Below are positions 1-6,188 of a stretch of 7,171 bases of DNA, in pieces. Positions within the stretch are counted from its first letter, which is position 1. Every line of letters begins with the position of its first letter. Position numbers and translations under genes: made by a program. The notes beneath the pieces were generated by a model that saw only the letters and a list, made by a program, of their open reading frames with translations, had not been told where the DNA came from and did not search any database. This DNA comes from an uncultured Rhizobiaceae group bacterium (GTDB lineage Bacteria > Pseudomonadota > Alphaproteobacteria > Rhizobiales > Rhizobiaceae), in NCBI GenBank assembly GCA_937944075.1, contig CALDZZ010000156.1:1-7171 (forward strand), written 5' to 3'.

Positions 1-149
1 ATACCGGCCAGCCCGATGCCTGGCGCTTCATACATGGTTTCTGCCATGTCATCCAGCATTGCCAGCAGTTCAGGCGTAATCTGCTCAACAGGCTTTGAGA
101 CCTGGCGCAAGATGGGATCCGGAATATTGATAATTTCTCTAACACTCAT
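1..149 (-). CDS. def: Peptide deformylase, N-terminal part (cut by window edge)
   Basis: Peptide deformylase is a metal-dependent cytoplasmic enzyme that removes the formyl group from the initiator methionine of new proteins. The reading frame starts with ATG at 149 and runs off the left edge after 49 full codons (MSVREIINIPDPILRQVSKP...). The family-typical start (an 'I..PDPiLR..s.pV' strand, then a helix with 'LLAMLDDMAETMY') leads into PGIGLAG at residues 43-49, which is motif I of the family (GxGxAAxQ). Here the second Ala of the motif is Gly49. The Cys-containing motif II and the HExxH metal site lie outside the window. It diverges from rmuC. No Shine-Dalgarno sequence precedes the ATG, and a good promoter places the transcript start almost on it. 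The family call is firm; activity cannot be judged from this fragment. Confidence 0.92.
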   Translation of the reverse strand, partial: MSVREIINIPDPILRQVSKPVEQITPELLAMLDDMAETMYEAPGIGLAG

Positions 150-156
150 GTACCAC

Positions 157-185
157 GAGATAGGCAATCATGAAGCTTGCGTCAA
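157..185 (-). promoter_or_regulatory. Candidate sigma-70-type promoter of def
   Basis: On the minus strand, TTGACG (180-185) and TATCTC (157-162) are separated by exactly 17 bases, close to the housekeeping consensus TTGACA-N17-TATAAT. Seven bases lie between the -10 box and the def ATG (149), so transcription would begin at or within a base or two of the start codon. This is a prediction from spacing and match only. Confidence 0.5.
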
Positions 186-291
186 CACATAGCATTTTGT
201 TGTAACCCTGAAACAAATCAGCAAGTTATGTTTTGGCAAATATTCCTGTTTTGTTCTTTTTTGACAAGGCAGAATCGGTTATGCTTTTAAA

Positions 292-1494
292 ATGACCCTG
301 ACTGAAGAACTCAACGCACTTTTCAACCAGCCTTATTTAACAATGGGCTCGAACACCTTTAGCCTTGGGCAGGTTGTGTTGTTTGTGCTTGCGCTTTTGG
401 GGCTGTTTTTCCTCTGGATGATTATCACTTCCATCAAGGCTGGCAAGCGGCGTGCAGCCAATGAGGCAGCGGCGCTGGAGCGTGCGCGTCAGGCCGAGAT
501 GAAAATGGCGCAATTGGTTGAAAGCCAAAACGAACTAACTGGGCGTATGCAGGAACTGGGTTCCAGTCTTGTTAACCGACAGACCGAGCTTGGTACGGCC
601 GTTAACCAGCGCCTTGATGCCATGGGTGGTCGCATTGGGCAATCCATTACCGACACAACAAAGAATACGCAGGAAAGCCTCGCCAAACTGCAGGAACGCC
701 TCGCTGTGATTGACAAGGCACAGGACAACATTACCGGTCTTGCGGGCCAAGTGGTGGAGTTGCAGAATATTCTTTCCAACAAGCAAACCCGCGGTGCCTT
801 TGGTGAAGGTCGGATGAAGGCGATTGTGCAGGATGGTTTGCCAATGGGGTCTTATGAGTTCCAGGCAACACTTTCAAATTCCAATCGCCCTGACTGCCTG
901 ATCCACATGCCGAATGACACGCCCTCACTGGTGATTGATGCGAAGTTTCCGCTGGAAGCATGGAATGCCATTCGAGCGGCAGAAAGCCCGGAACGTGCCA
1001 AGATTGCAGCCCAGGCTTTCAAGCGTGATGTTGAAGTGCATCTGAAAGCAATTTCTGAAAAATATCTGATTACAGGCGAAACGCAGGATACAGCGTTCAT
1101 GTTTGTGCCGTCTGAATCAATCTTTGCCGAAATTCACGAAAACTTCGAAAGCATTGTCCAAAAGGCGCACCGTTCACGAGTCGTCATCGTCTCCCCCTCG
1201 CTCCTTATGCTCTCCATTCAGGTTATCCAATCTGTCCTGAAAGACACGCGGATGCGCGAACAGGCACACCTAATTCAGGGTGAAGTCATGAGACTGATGG
1301 AAGACGTCGGAAGGCTTGATGACCGTGTGCGAAAACTCGACACGCATTTCAGGCAAGCCCAGAAAGATGTCGAAATGATTTTGACGTCGAGCGACAAGGT
1401 TACGAAGCGCAGTACGAAAATATCTGATTTGGACTTTGAAGAAGGTAAGGAAGTTGATGCGGCTGTGAAGCCACGGTTAAAGGCTGTGGAGTGA
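292..1494 (+). CDS. rmuC: RmuC family protein, membrane-anchored DNA recombination limiting protein
   Basis: RmuC proteins are thought to act on DNA and limit recombination between inverted repeats; the biochemical reaction is not well defined. The 400 aa protein has a hydrophobic helix at about residues 26-46 (LGQVVLFVLALLGLFFLWMI), then a Lys/Arg-rich stop and a long Ala/Gln/Glu-rich coiled coil to about residue 160. The RmuC domain follows at about 165-365. Its landmarks are RGAFGEGRM (167-175), PD at 200-201 and DAK at 216-218, matching a PD-(D/E)XK nuclease-like core, and FMFVPSESIFAE (269-280). The tail is acidic, then basic. Length is normal for alphaproteobacterial members. The ATG at 292 keeps a short leader before the helix; no Shine-Dalgarno sequence is visible and Met18 (343) is a weaker alternative. 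Its stop codon lies 3 bases from that of the convergent patatin gene. Confidence 0.93.
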   Translation: MTLTEELNALFNQPYLTMGSNTFSLGQVVLFVLALLGLFFLWMIITSIKAGKRRAANEAAALERARQAEMKMAQLVESQNELTGRMQELGSSLVNRQTELGTAVNQRLDAMGGRIGQSITDTTKNTQESLAKLQERLAVIDKAQDNITGLAGQVVELQNILSNKQTRGAFGEGRMKAIVQDGLPMGSYEFQATLSNSNRPDCLIHMPNDTPSLVIDAKFPLEAWNAIRAAESPERAKIAAQAFKRDVEVHLKAISEKYLITGETQDTAFMFVPSESIFAEIHENFESIVQKAHRSRVVIVSPSLLMLSIQVIQSVLKDTRMREQAHLIQGEVMRLMEDVGRLDDRVRKLDTHFRQAQKDVEMILTSSDKVTKRSTKISDLDFEEGKEVDAAVKPRLKAVE

Positions 1495-1497
1495 ACC

Positions 1498-3243
1498 TCA
1501 CCCATGCACCCCGCATACTTTGCACATGACTTTTAGATCCTCATTTTCTGCCAATTGCTTTTTCATGTAATCGTAGCCAATCTGTTTGGCTTCGTCGTAG
1601 GCTTTCCATTCCTTGATGTCTATTTCGCCCAGGGGCGGGTTTAACGTCGCATAGGAGCTTTCGGTCTGTTCGCGATATTGATCTTCACCCGAGACAGTGC
1701 CTGTTCGCATCAAGAGTGAAATGAGTGGCGGGCGGAAAATGCGTTTCCAGAGTGGCTGGGAAATTTGTTCAGTCCAGCTTTCAGGGGTAATCCCCAAATT
1801 GCGGGATACATCCACCGCCAGTATTGGCCCGAAACACTGAAGCGCCATTTCAAGCGTTGGCAGATTGTTGATGACACCGCCATCCACCAACACTCCCTCT
1901 TTTTCCACAACCGGCGGCAAAACCCCAGGCAGGGAAATGCTGGCTCTCAAAGCGCGCCAAATCTTGCCCTTGGTGTGAAGATGCGGACTGGCCTTTGTGA
2001 GATTTGTCGAAACGCAGAAATAGGGCAGCCAAAGGTCTGTTATTTCTGCATCGCCAAAGTTCTGGCGCAAAAGGCGTTCCACTTTCTTGCCGCTTACCAG
2101 TCCCTGCAAGGGCAAGGTGTAGTCAGACAGCGGATTGGTTTCCACGAATGAAGAGCGGATGCTCTTGTCAATTTCATCCAGCGATTGCCCCATGGCAAGA
2201 CAGGCGGCAATAATGCCACCCATGCTGGTTCCTGCAATAAAGTCTATTGGAATATTGGCCTCTTGGAGTGCCTTGATGACACCTACATGGGCATAGGCTC
2301 TCGCACCACCGCCAGACAAGACCAGCGCTATGCCACGCCCGTTGATGACCCTGCCCCAACGGTTCCATTCACTGCCCAACGATTTTCGAATGTGAAAATG
2401 ACGATCCGAGTCAATGCGATCAAGATAATCACTTGTCGAATTTTCGCACTTGGAAATTTCATTATGAAGAATAAACAGATCGACCATCTGGTGGTCGTTT
2501 TTGACTTCCAGAAACTGACGGGAAATTTCACTGGACAGTTTTGCATCACACTCTGTAACCAGACAAATCCGTTCACTTTGTCTGGCGCAGGCACGCACCC
2601 ACTCCTTGTCATTCAACTGGCAACACAGGAAGATCAGGTCGTGCTCGTCTTCCAGCGCTTCCAGTTTCGCATTGTTCCAGTCCGGCGTTTTCTCCTCCTG
2701 CACATAAACGGTCTCGCCACAATCAGCCGTCACCGTTTTGGCAAGCCGGTTTGCGATGTTTACGATATCAACGTCCGGGGAGGCCGCAATGAAAGTCAAA
2801 ACCTTGGGACGCATCCGGATCGAATAGGCAGCCGTTGTGTAGCGCAAACGCTCTGCAAGAATGCGGCTCATGACAATCGAGATTTTCGGATATTTGTTGA
2901 TGAGCTTTAAAAATTCATCCCGTCCAATCTTCAAAAGTTCACTGTCACGCAGGGCCACAACATCTGCTGAACGCTTGTCACCATCCAGTATGGATAACTC
3001 CCCAAGGCTCTCACCCTTTTTAACCAGCGCAACAAGACGTCTCTTTTCATCTTGTCTCGGGTGAACGAAAATCCCCATCGTGCCTGACAGGACAACATAA
3101 AACGCCTCGGCAGCATCTCCCTGATTAAACAGGGTATCACCAGCTTTCATGATGAGGGTTTGCGCCTTAGCGACAATGGCCTTCCGTTCTGCTGAAGACA
3201 AACAGGCTAGAAAGTCCTTGTTGCTGTCGTTGCTGCTACTCAT
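1498..3243 (-). CDS. cNMP-binding domain / patatin-like phospholipase (NTE family)
   Basis: This 581 aa protein is a predicted serine lipid hydrolase (lysophospholipase/phospholipase type) with a built-in ligand-sensing domain. Residues about 10-135 form a cyclic-nucleotide-binding fold, with GELSILDGDKRSADV at 81-95 supplying the phosphate-binding-cassette Glu82 and Arg91. Residues about 147-300 are the linker found in bacterial relatives of neuropathy target esterase, with WVRACARQSERICLV at 215-229. The patatin domain starts near 304. It has the oxyanion-hole loop GGGARAYAHVG (311-321), the nucleophile elbow GTSMGG with Ser340, and the catalytic DGG with Asp454. All catalytic residues are present, so the enzyme should be active. 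No signal peptide or clear membrane helix is visible, so it is probably cytoplasmic or peripheral on the inner membrane. The tail CKVCGVHG (574-581) has a C-x2-C-x2-H pattern. The ATG overlaps the lysR stop (ATGA) and lacks its own ribosome site, which argues for translational coupling. The ligand and lipid substrate are unknown. Confidence 0.93.
   Translation of the reverse strand: MSSSNDSNKDFLACLSSAERKAIVAKAQTLIMKAGDTLFNQGDAAEAFYVVLSGTMGIFVHPRQDEKRRLVALVKKGESLGELSILDGDKRSADVVALRDSELLKIGRDEFLKLINKYPKISIVMSRILAERLRYTTAAYSIRMRPKVLTFIAASPDVDIVNIANRLAKTVTADCGETVYVQEEKTPDWNNAKLEALEDEHDLIFLCCQLNDKEWVRACARQSERICLVTECDAKLSSEISRQFLEVKNDHQMVDLFILHNEISKCENSTSDYLDRIDSDRHFHIRKSLGSEWNRWGRVINGRGIALVLSGGGARAYAHVGVIKALQEANIPIDFIAGTSMGGIIAACLAMGQSLDEIDKSIRSSFVETNPLSDYTLPLQGLVSGKKVERLLRQNFGDAEITDLWLPYFCVSTNLTKASPHLHTKGKIWRALRASISLPGVLPPVVEKEGVLVDGGVINNLPTLEMALQCFGPILAVDVSRNLGITPESWTEQISQPLWKRIFRPPLISLLMRTGTVSGEDQYREQTESSYATLNPPLGEIDIKEWKAYDEAKQIGYDYMKKQLAENEDLKVMCKVCGVHG
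3240..3243 (-). other. ATGA stop/start overlap joining lysR and patatin gene
   Basis: On the minus strand the patatin ATG (3243-3241) and the lysR TGA (3242-3240) share the four bases ATGA. The bases before the ATG (CAGTTTGG) contain no Shine-Dalgarno sequence, so patatin translation probably depends on ribosomes finishing lysR. Confidence 0.85.
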
Positions 3244-4142
3244 CCAAACTGACCAGCCATTTGAGTTGTTACCTGCTCAAGGAACCTGGCTGAGGCAACC
3301 GGTATGGTTCGCCCCTTGAGGTGACCGACAAATACAAAACCTTCAGGAACATCGAGAGGATTTATCGGAACTGCCAGCATGCCACGCTCATCAAGATTTT
3401 CAGGAATGTTGATCGGAATGTCAAAGGACAATTGCTCGCTGGTTCGGCCATAGTTATTCAGGAAGCCACGGGAATCCGATTGAATGACAGCACGCAAATT
3501 AATACCCAGCCGGATTGCCGATTGTGACAAGAGGTTCCTGACGCCCCAGGTCTTGTCAGTGAGGATCAATGGAAATTCTGCGCACTCATAAAGGCGCAGG
3601 CTTTTCTTGGCAGCCAGGGGATGTGACTTTTCCATGATGCAATATACCGGCTGCACGAGATTATACAGCGTTTGAAAATCCGCCAGTTTGGTTGGTTCAT
3701 AGACAATCCCGATATCAGCCTGATGCTCGATCAACGCCTGCTCTACTTCACCTCTGAATTTTTGGGTTATCTGAAAAGTAACGCCTGGAAACTCTGACTG
3801 ATATTTCAAAACTTCGCCGGCAAGAAAACTGCCCTGCAGTTCCGGGCTTGTAACGATTGAAACCGTACCGCGACGTTGACCGGACAAATCTGCAATCTGT
3901 GACTTGACCCGCTCCATGTCCGACATCTGGTTGCGAATGTGTTCCAGCAGGATCTCTCCAGCCGTGTTCAACCGAACGCCAACCGGCAGGCGCTCAAATA
4001 TCTGTACACCCAACTCATCCTCAATGGTCAACAATCTACGATTGAGTGCAGAAGGCGTAATTGCAAGTGTTTCTGCTGCCTTTCTGATAGAGCCAGCCTT
4101 GGCGATCTCTTCCACATATTTATAAGGCAATAAGTGCCGCAT
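3240..4142 (-). CDS. LysR-family transcriptional regulator
   Basis: The product is a 300 aa DNA-binding regulator of normal LysR length. Residues about 4-63 form the winged helix-turn-helix (KAGSIRKAAETLAITPSALN at 15-34, then LGVQIFERLPVGVRLNTAGE). A linker helix runs to about 90. A periplasmic-binding-protein-like effector domain fills about 92-295 (GTVSIVTSPELQGSF ... ADIGIVYEP ... FPLILTDKTWGVRN). I chose ATG 4142 because GGGGAAG sits 8 bases upstream and the helix-turn-helix begins right after it. Upstream in-frame codons (4226, 4331) add unusual sequence, lack a ribosome site, and the longest would overlap glnK. It is transcribed away from glnK-amtB and leads the operon with the patatin gene. 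LysR proteins commonly regulate themselves and a divergent neighbour, so glnK-amtB or the downstream patatin gene are the likely targets. The effector is unknown. Confidence 0.93.
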   Translation of the reverse strand: MRHLLPYKYVEEIAKAGSIRKAAETLAITPSALNRRLLTIEDELGVQIFERLPVGVRLNTAGEILLEHIRNQMSDMERVKSQIADLSGQRRGTVSIVTSPELQGSFLAGEVLKYQSEFPGVTFQITQKFRGEVEQALIEHQADIGIVYEPTKLADFQTLYNLVQPVYCIMEKSHPLAAKKSLRLYECAEFPLILTDKTWGVRNLLSQSAIRLGINLRAVIQSDSRGFLNNYGRTSEQLSFDIPINIPENLDERGMLAVPINPLDVPEGFVFVGHLKGRTIPVASARFLEQVTTQMAGQFG

Positions 4143-4149
4143 GAATCGT

Positions 4150-4156
4150 TCTTCCC
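4150..4156 (-). promoter_or_regulatory. Ribosome binding site deciding the lysR start
   Basis: On the minus strand the sequence GGGGAAG lies about 8 bases before the ATG at 4142. Neither of the two upstream in-frame start candidates has a comparable purine-rich site, so this site supports the 300 aa form of the regulator. Confidence 0.55.
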
Positions 4157-4175
4157 CAAGCTTTTTCAATAGTGA

Positions 4176-4188
4176 TGCATTTTTTGCA
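4176..4188. promoter_or_regulatory. T-N11-A dyad, possible LysR binding site 1
   Basis: TGCA-TTTTT-TGCA is a 13-base inverted repeat fitting the general LysR-box form T-N11-A. It lies between the proposed lysR promoter and the lysR start codon, a position suited to autoregulation. The arms are only 4 bases, so a chance match is quite possible. Confidence 0.3.
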
Positions 4189-4201
4189 ACGCCCTTAGCC
4201 G

Positions 4202-4231
4202 AAACTAACAGCAGACAATTCACCATGTCAA
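4202..4231 (-). promoter_or_regulatory. Candidate promoter of the lysR-patatin operon
   Basis: On the minus strand a perfect -35 hexamer TTGACA (4226-4231) is followed, after 18 bases, by the weak -10 candidate TAGTTT (4202-4207). Transcription would start near 4195, giving a leader of about 50 bases before the ATG at 4142 and excluding the longer reading frame. The -10 match is poor. Confidence 0.35.
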
Positions 4232-4239
4232 AGCGTAGT

Positions 4240-4259
4240 TTGGCCTCGGGTGGGCTGAA
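4240..4259 (+). promoter_or_regulatory. Possible sigma-54 (RpoN) promoter of glnK-amtB
   Basis: TTGGC at 4240-4244 matches the -24 element. The invariant GG (4242-4243) and GC (4254-4255) are exactly 10 bases apart, and the T after the GC also fits. The bases around -12 read GGGCT rather than the usual TTGCT, and the -21/-20 bases differ, so the match is partial. Start of transcription would be near 4267, about 46 bases before glnK. Proteobacterial glnK-amtB operons are known to use NtrC and sigma-54, which supports the reading. I saw no clear NtrC site upstream. Confidence 0.4.
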
Positions 4260-4280
4260 ACAGATGTTTTTTGTCCTCAA

Positions 4281-4293
4281 TTCAAATTTTGAA
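4281..4293. promoter_or_regulatory. Perfect 13-base dyad TTCAAA-T-TTTGAA upstream of glnK, possible LysR site 2
   Basis: Two 6-base arms flank a single central T, again in T-N11-A form. The dyad ends 9 bases before the glnK Shine-Dalgarno sequence, downstream of the proposed sigma-54 start, where a bound protein would block transcription or a folded leader could affect translation. Its centre lies 105 bases, about ten helical turns, from that of the dyad at 4176-4188. Confidence 0.35.
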
Positions 4294-4301
4294 CCAAGCT
4301 G

Positions 4302-4306
4302 AAGGA
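4302..4306 (+). promoter_or_regulatory. Ribosome binding site of glnK
   Basis: AAGGA lies 6 bases before the ATG at 4313. It fixes the start of glnK at the canonical 112 aa form; an in-frame TTG at 4271 would add 14 residues not seen in PII proteins. Confidence 0.75.
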
Positions 4307-4312
4307 AAAAAG

Positions 4313-4651
4313 ATGAATATCGTAATGGCAATCATAAAGCCGTTTAAGCTGGATGAAGTCCGCAAAGCGTTAAGTGATGTTGGCGTGGAAGGGCTTACAG
4401 TGACAGAGGTAAAGGGATATGGCCGTCAAAAGGGTCATACCGAGATTTACCGCGGCACAGAGTATGCAATCAACTTTCTACCCAAGATCAAAATCGAGCT
4501 TGCTGTAGACGACGGTGTAACAGAGGCAGCCGTTGAGGCAATTGCAACAGCTGCTCGTACCGAGCAGATCGGTGATGGCAAAATCTTTGTTTATGACCTC
4601 AAGCAAGCGATGCGCATTCGCACAGGCGAAACCGGTTCAGAAGCGCTTTAA
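4313..4651 (+). CDS. glnK: Nitrogen regulatory protein PII (GlnK type)
   Basis: PII proteins are trimeric cytoplasmic sensors of 2-oxoglutarate, ATP/ADP and, through uridylylation, glutamine. GlnK docks on AmtB to close it when nitrogen is plentiful. The 112 aa product has the family's usual length and landmarks. These are the N-terminal strand MNIVMAIIKPFKLDEVRKAL, the T-loop KGHTEIYRGTEY with the uridylylation site Tyr51, and the C-terminal signature TEQIGDGKIFVYDL (83-96). The Arg101 and Arg103 that contact nucleotide in this family are in RIRTGE. No key residue is missing. It lies 26 bases upstream of amtB in the same orientation, the classical glnK-amtB operon. Linkage to amtB rather than glnA supports the name glnK over glnB. 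A partial sigma-54 promoter upstream fits control by nitrogen limitation. Confidence 0.96.
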   Translation: MNIVMAIIKPFKLDEVRKALSDVGVEGLTVTEVKGYGRQKGHTEIYRGTEYAINFLPKIKIELAVDDGVTEAAVEAIATAARTEQIGDGKIFVYDLKQAMRIRTGETGSEAL

Positions 4652-4666
4652 GCAAATCGAAATCAC

Positions 4667-4670
4667 AGGA
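4667..4670 (+). promoter_or_regulatory. Ribosome binding site of amtB
   Basis: AGGA lies 7 bases before the amtB ATG at 4678, inside the 26-base gap after glnK. It gives amtB independent initiation on the shared transcript. Confidence 0.6.
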
Positions 4671-4677
4671 TAAAATC

Positions 4678-6003
4678 ATGTTAAAATACAAACTTCTCAT
4701 ACTAGGATCGGCATTGGCGGCTGGGGCAGTCATTTCCGATGTGTCAATGGCTCAGGAGGCTGTAACTGCCGAGCAGGTGCAAACCAACACAGCCGCAATT
4801 CTCAACACTTTGCTCTTCCTAATCGGTGGCTTTCTTGTCATGTGGATGGCAGCTGGTTTTGCCATGCTGGAAGCAGGCCTTGTTCGTTCCAAGAACGTTT
4901 CAATGCAATGTCTGAAGAACATCTCGCTCTATTCTGTTTCCGGTCTGGCCTTCTGGTTCATCGGTTACAACTTCCTTTATAATGATGTTGGTTCAACTGG
5001 CGGATATTTTGGTATTCCCGGACCATACAGCATTCCTGGCCCTGGCGAAGAGACCATGGAAGCTGGCTACTCAGTGGGTTCAGACTGGTTCTTCCAGATG
5101 GTATTTGCCGCTACAACTGCGTCCATCGTTTCAGGTACATTGGCTGAGCGCATCAAGTTCTGGCCTTTCATTATCTTTACAGCTGTTTTGACAGGCGCGA
5201 TTTACCCAATCCAGGCATCCTGGGAATGGGGTGGCGGCTGGTTGGACGGCATGGGCTTCTCTGACTTTGCCGGTTCTACCCTTGTTCACTCAGTAGGTGG
5301 TTGGTGTGCTCTTACAGGCGCAATCATACTGGGTGCCCGTAAAGGCAAATATACAGAAGATGGTCGCGTTGTTCCAATGCCAGGCTCATCCATTCCGCTT
5401 GCAACATTGGGTACTTTCATTCTGTGGCTTGGTTGGTTCGGCTTCAACGGCGGTTCGCAACTTGCCATGGGTACAATTGCGGATGCAGGCGACGTATCAC
5501 GCATCTTCATCAATACGAATACAGCAGCTGCTGCAGGTGTTGTAACGGTGATCATTCTTCTTCAAATCCTTTACAAGAAGGTTGATGTGACCATGGCTCT
5601 TAACGGTGCACTTGCCGGACTTGTTGCAATCACTGCCGAGCCACTAACACCATCTGTTCCAATGGCCGTTCTTATTGGTGCTGTCGGTGGTGCAATCGTG
5701 GTCTTCACAGTTCCGATGCTGGACAAGATGAAAATCGACGATGTCGTAGGTGCTATTCCGGTACACTTGCTCGCAGGTATTTGGGGTACACTGGTTGTGC
5801 CACTAACAAATGGTGATGCCAGCTTTGGTGTACAATTCCTGGGTGTGATCGCATTTGGTGCATTCTCGGTAATCGTATCGTCTATCGTCTGGATTATTCT
5901 GAAATCAACAACAGGTATTCGCATCTCGGAAGAGGAAGAGGCTCTCGGTCTTGACCGCAGCGAAGTGGGTGTTGAAGCCTACCCTGAGTTCTCAAGAGGT
6001 TAA
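4678..6003 (+). CDS. amtB: Ammonium transporter AmtB
   Basis: AmtB is a trimeric inner-membrane channel that takes up ammonium and is shut by GlnK. The 441 aa product begins with a signal peptide (MLKYKLLILGSALAAGAVIS..., probable cleavage after VSMA, residue 25), as in E. coli AmtB, followed by eleven expected membrane segments between about 40 and 410. The family signature FAGSTLVHSVGGWCALTGA begins at residue 197 region: Asp197 is the ammonium-site acid and His204 the first pore histidine. The second pore histidine is His363 in AIPVHLLAGIWGTL. Phe143 in MVFAATTASIVSG fits the pore gate, and LGWFGFNGGS (251-260) is also typical. The cytoplasmic tail GIRISEEEEALGLDRSEVGVEAY is the conserved region needed for GlnK control. 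The gene appears complete and functional, is second in the operon, and is followed by two terminator hairpins. Confidence 0.97.
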   Translation: MLKYKLLILGSALAAGAVISDVSMAQEAVTAEQVQTNTAAILNTLLFLIGGFLVMWMAAGFAMLEAGLVRSKNVSMQCLKNISLYSVSGLAFWFIGYNFLYNDVGSTGGYFGIPGPYSIPGPGEETMEAGYSVGSDWFFQMVFAATTASIVSGTLAERIKFWPFIIFTAVLTGAIYPIQASWEWGGGWLDGMGFSDFAGSTLVHSVGGWCALTGAIILGARKGKYTEDGRVVPMPGSSIPLATLGTFILWLGWFGFNGGSQLAMGTIADAGDVSRIFINTNTAAAAGVVTVIILLQILYKKVDVTMALNGALAGLVAITAEPLTPSVPMAVLIGAVGGAIVVFTVPMLDKMKIDDVVGAIPVHLLAGIWGTLVVPLTNGDASFGVQFLGVIAFGAFSVIVSSIVWIILKSTTGIRISEEEEALGLDRSEVGVEAYPEFSRG

Positions 6004-6010
6004 TCACCTG

Positions 6011-6063
6011 AAGGCAACAACCGGAAAGCTTCCGCTTCCCAACCCCACCGGTTGTTGCCTTTT
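6011..6063 (+). terminator. Long-stem hairpin after amtB (terminator 1)
   Basis: AAGGCAACAACCGG (6011-6024) pairs perfectly over 14 bases with 6048-6061, closing a 23-base loop, and a short T run (6060-6063) follows. The loop includes the small palindrome GGAAAGCTTCC region. It begins 8 bases after the amtB stop. The long loop and short T run make it a weaker terminator than the next hairpin, or an mRNA 3'-end stabiliser. Confidence 0.7.
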
Positions 6064-6072
6064 CCCAAAACT

Positions 6073-6101
6073 AAAAAGCGCAGGAGACTGCGCTTTTTTT
6101 T
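6073..6101 (+). terminator. Rho-independent terminator of glnK-amtB (terminator 2)
   Basis: GCGCAG (6078-6083) pairs with CTGCGC (6088-6093) around a GAGA tetraloop of the stable GNRA type. A-T pairing extends the stem by five, and eight T residues follow (6094-6101). This is a textbook intrinsic terminator. The A run on its 5' side could let it work weakly on the other strand too. Confidence 0.88.
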
Positions 6102-6126
6102 GTTCTAAAACACTCTGTACTACAAT

Positions 6127-6158
6127 TTGACATTTTTATATCCAATCGGCATTCTAAT
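6127..6158 (+). promoter_or_regulatory. Weak promoter candidate for the small exported protein gene
   Basis: A perfect -35 hexamer TTGACA (6127-6132) lies in an A/T-rich gap that starts right after two terminators. The best -10 candidate, TCTAAT (6153-6158), is 20 bases away, longer than ideal. A separate promoter is expected here because of the terminators, but its exact position is uncertain. Confidence 0.3.
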
Positions 6159-6188
6159 AGAACAACTTAATATTATTGGTCTATTTCC

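Noticed and set aside
272..276. GANTC methylation sites in control regions (272-276 and 4143-4147)
   Set aside because: CcrM sites are real in this bacterial class, but a five-base motif with a free position occurs often by chance and others lie inside genes here.
261..291. TTGACA at 261-266 as the rmuC promoter
   Set aside because: No -10 box at 16-18 bases: TATGCT is only 13 away and TAAAAT is 21 away and inside the start codon region. I could not name a reliable rmuC promoter in 150-291.
2185..2910. 241-codon open frame on the plus strand inside the patatin gene
   Set aside because: It is the antisense of a gene with intact catalytic motifs; its translation looks compositionally odd and has no recognisable domain or ribosome site.
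4173..4188. TGATGCATTTTTTGCA as a sigma-54 promoter
   Set aside because: The invariant GG of the -24 element is missing.
4271..4312. In-frame TTG start extending GlnK by 14 residues
   Set aside because: PII proteins begin right at the MNIVMAIIKPF-type strand, and a Shine-Dalgarno sequence sits just before ATG 4313.
4143..4331. Upstream extension of the LysR frame (starts at 4226 or 4331)
   Set aside because: The added 28-63 residues are not LysR-like, have no ribosome site, the -35 box TTGACA lies inside them, and the longest form would overlap glnK.
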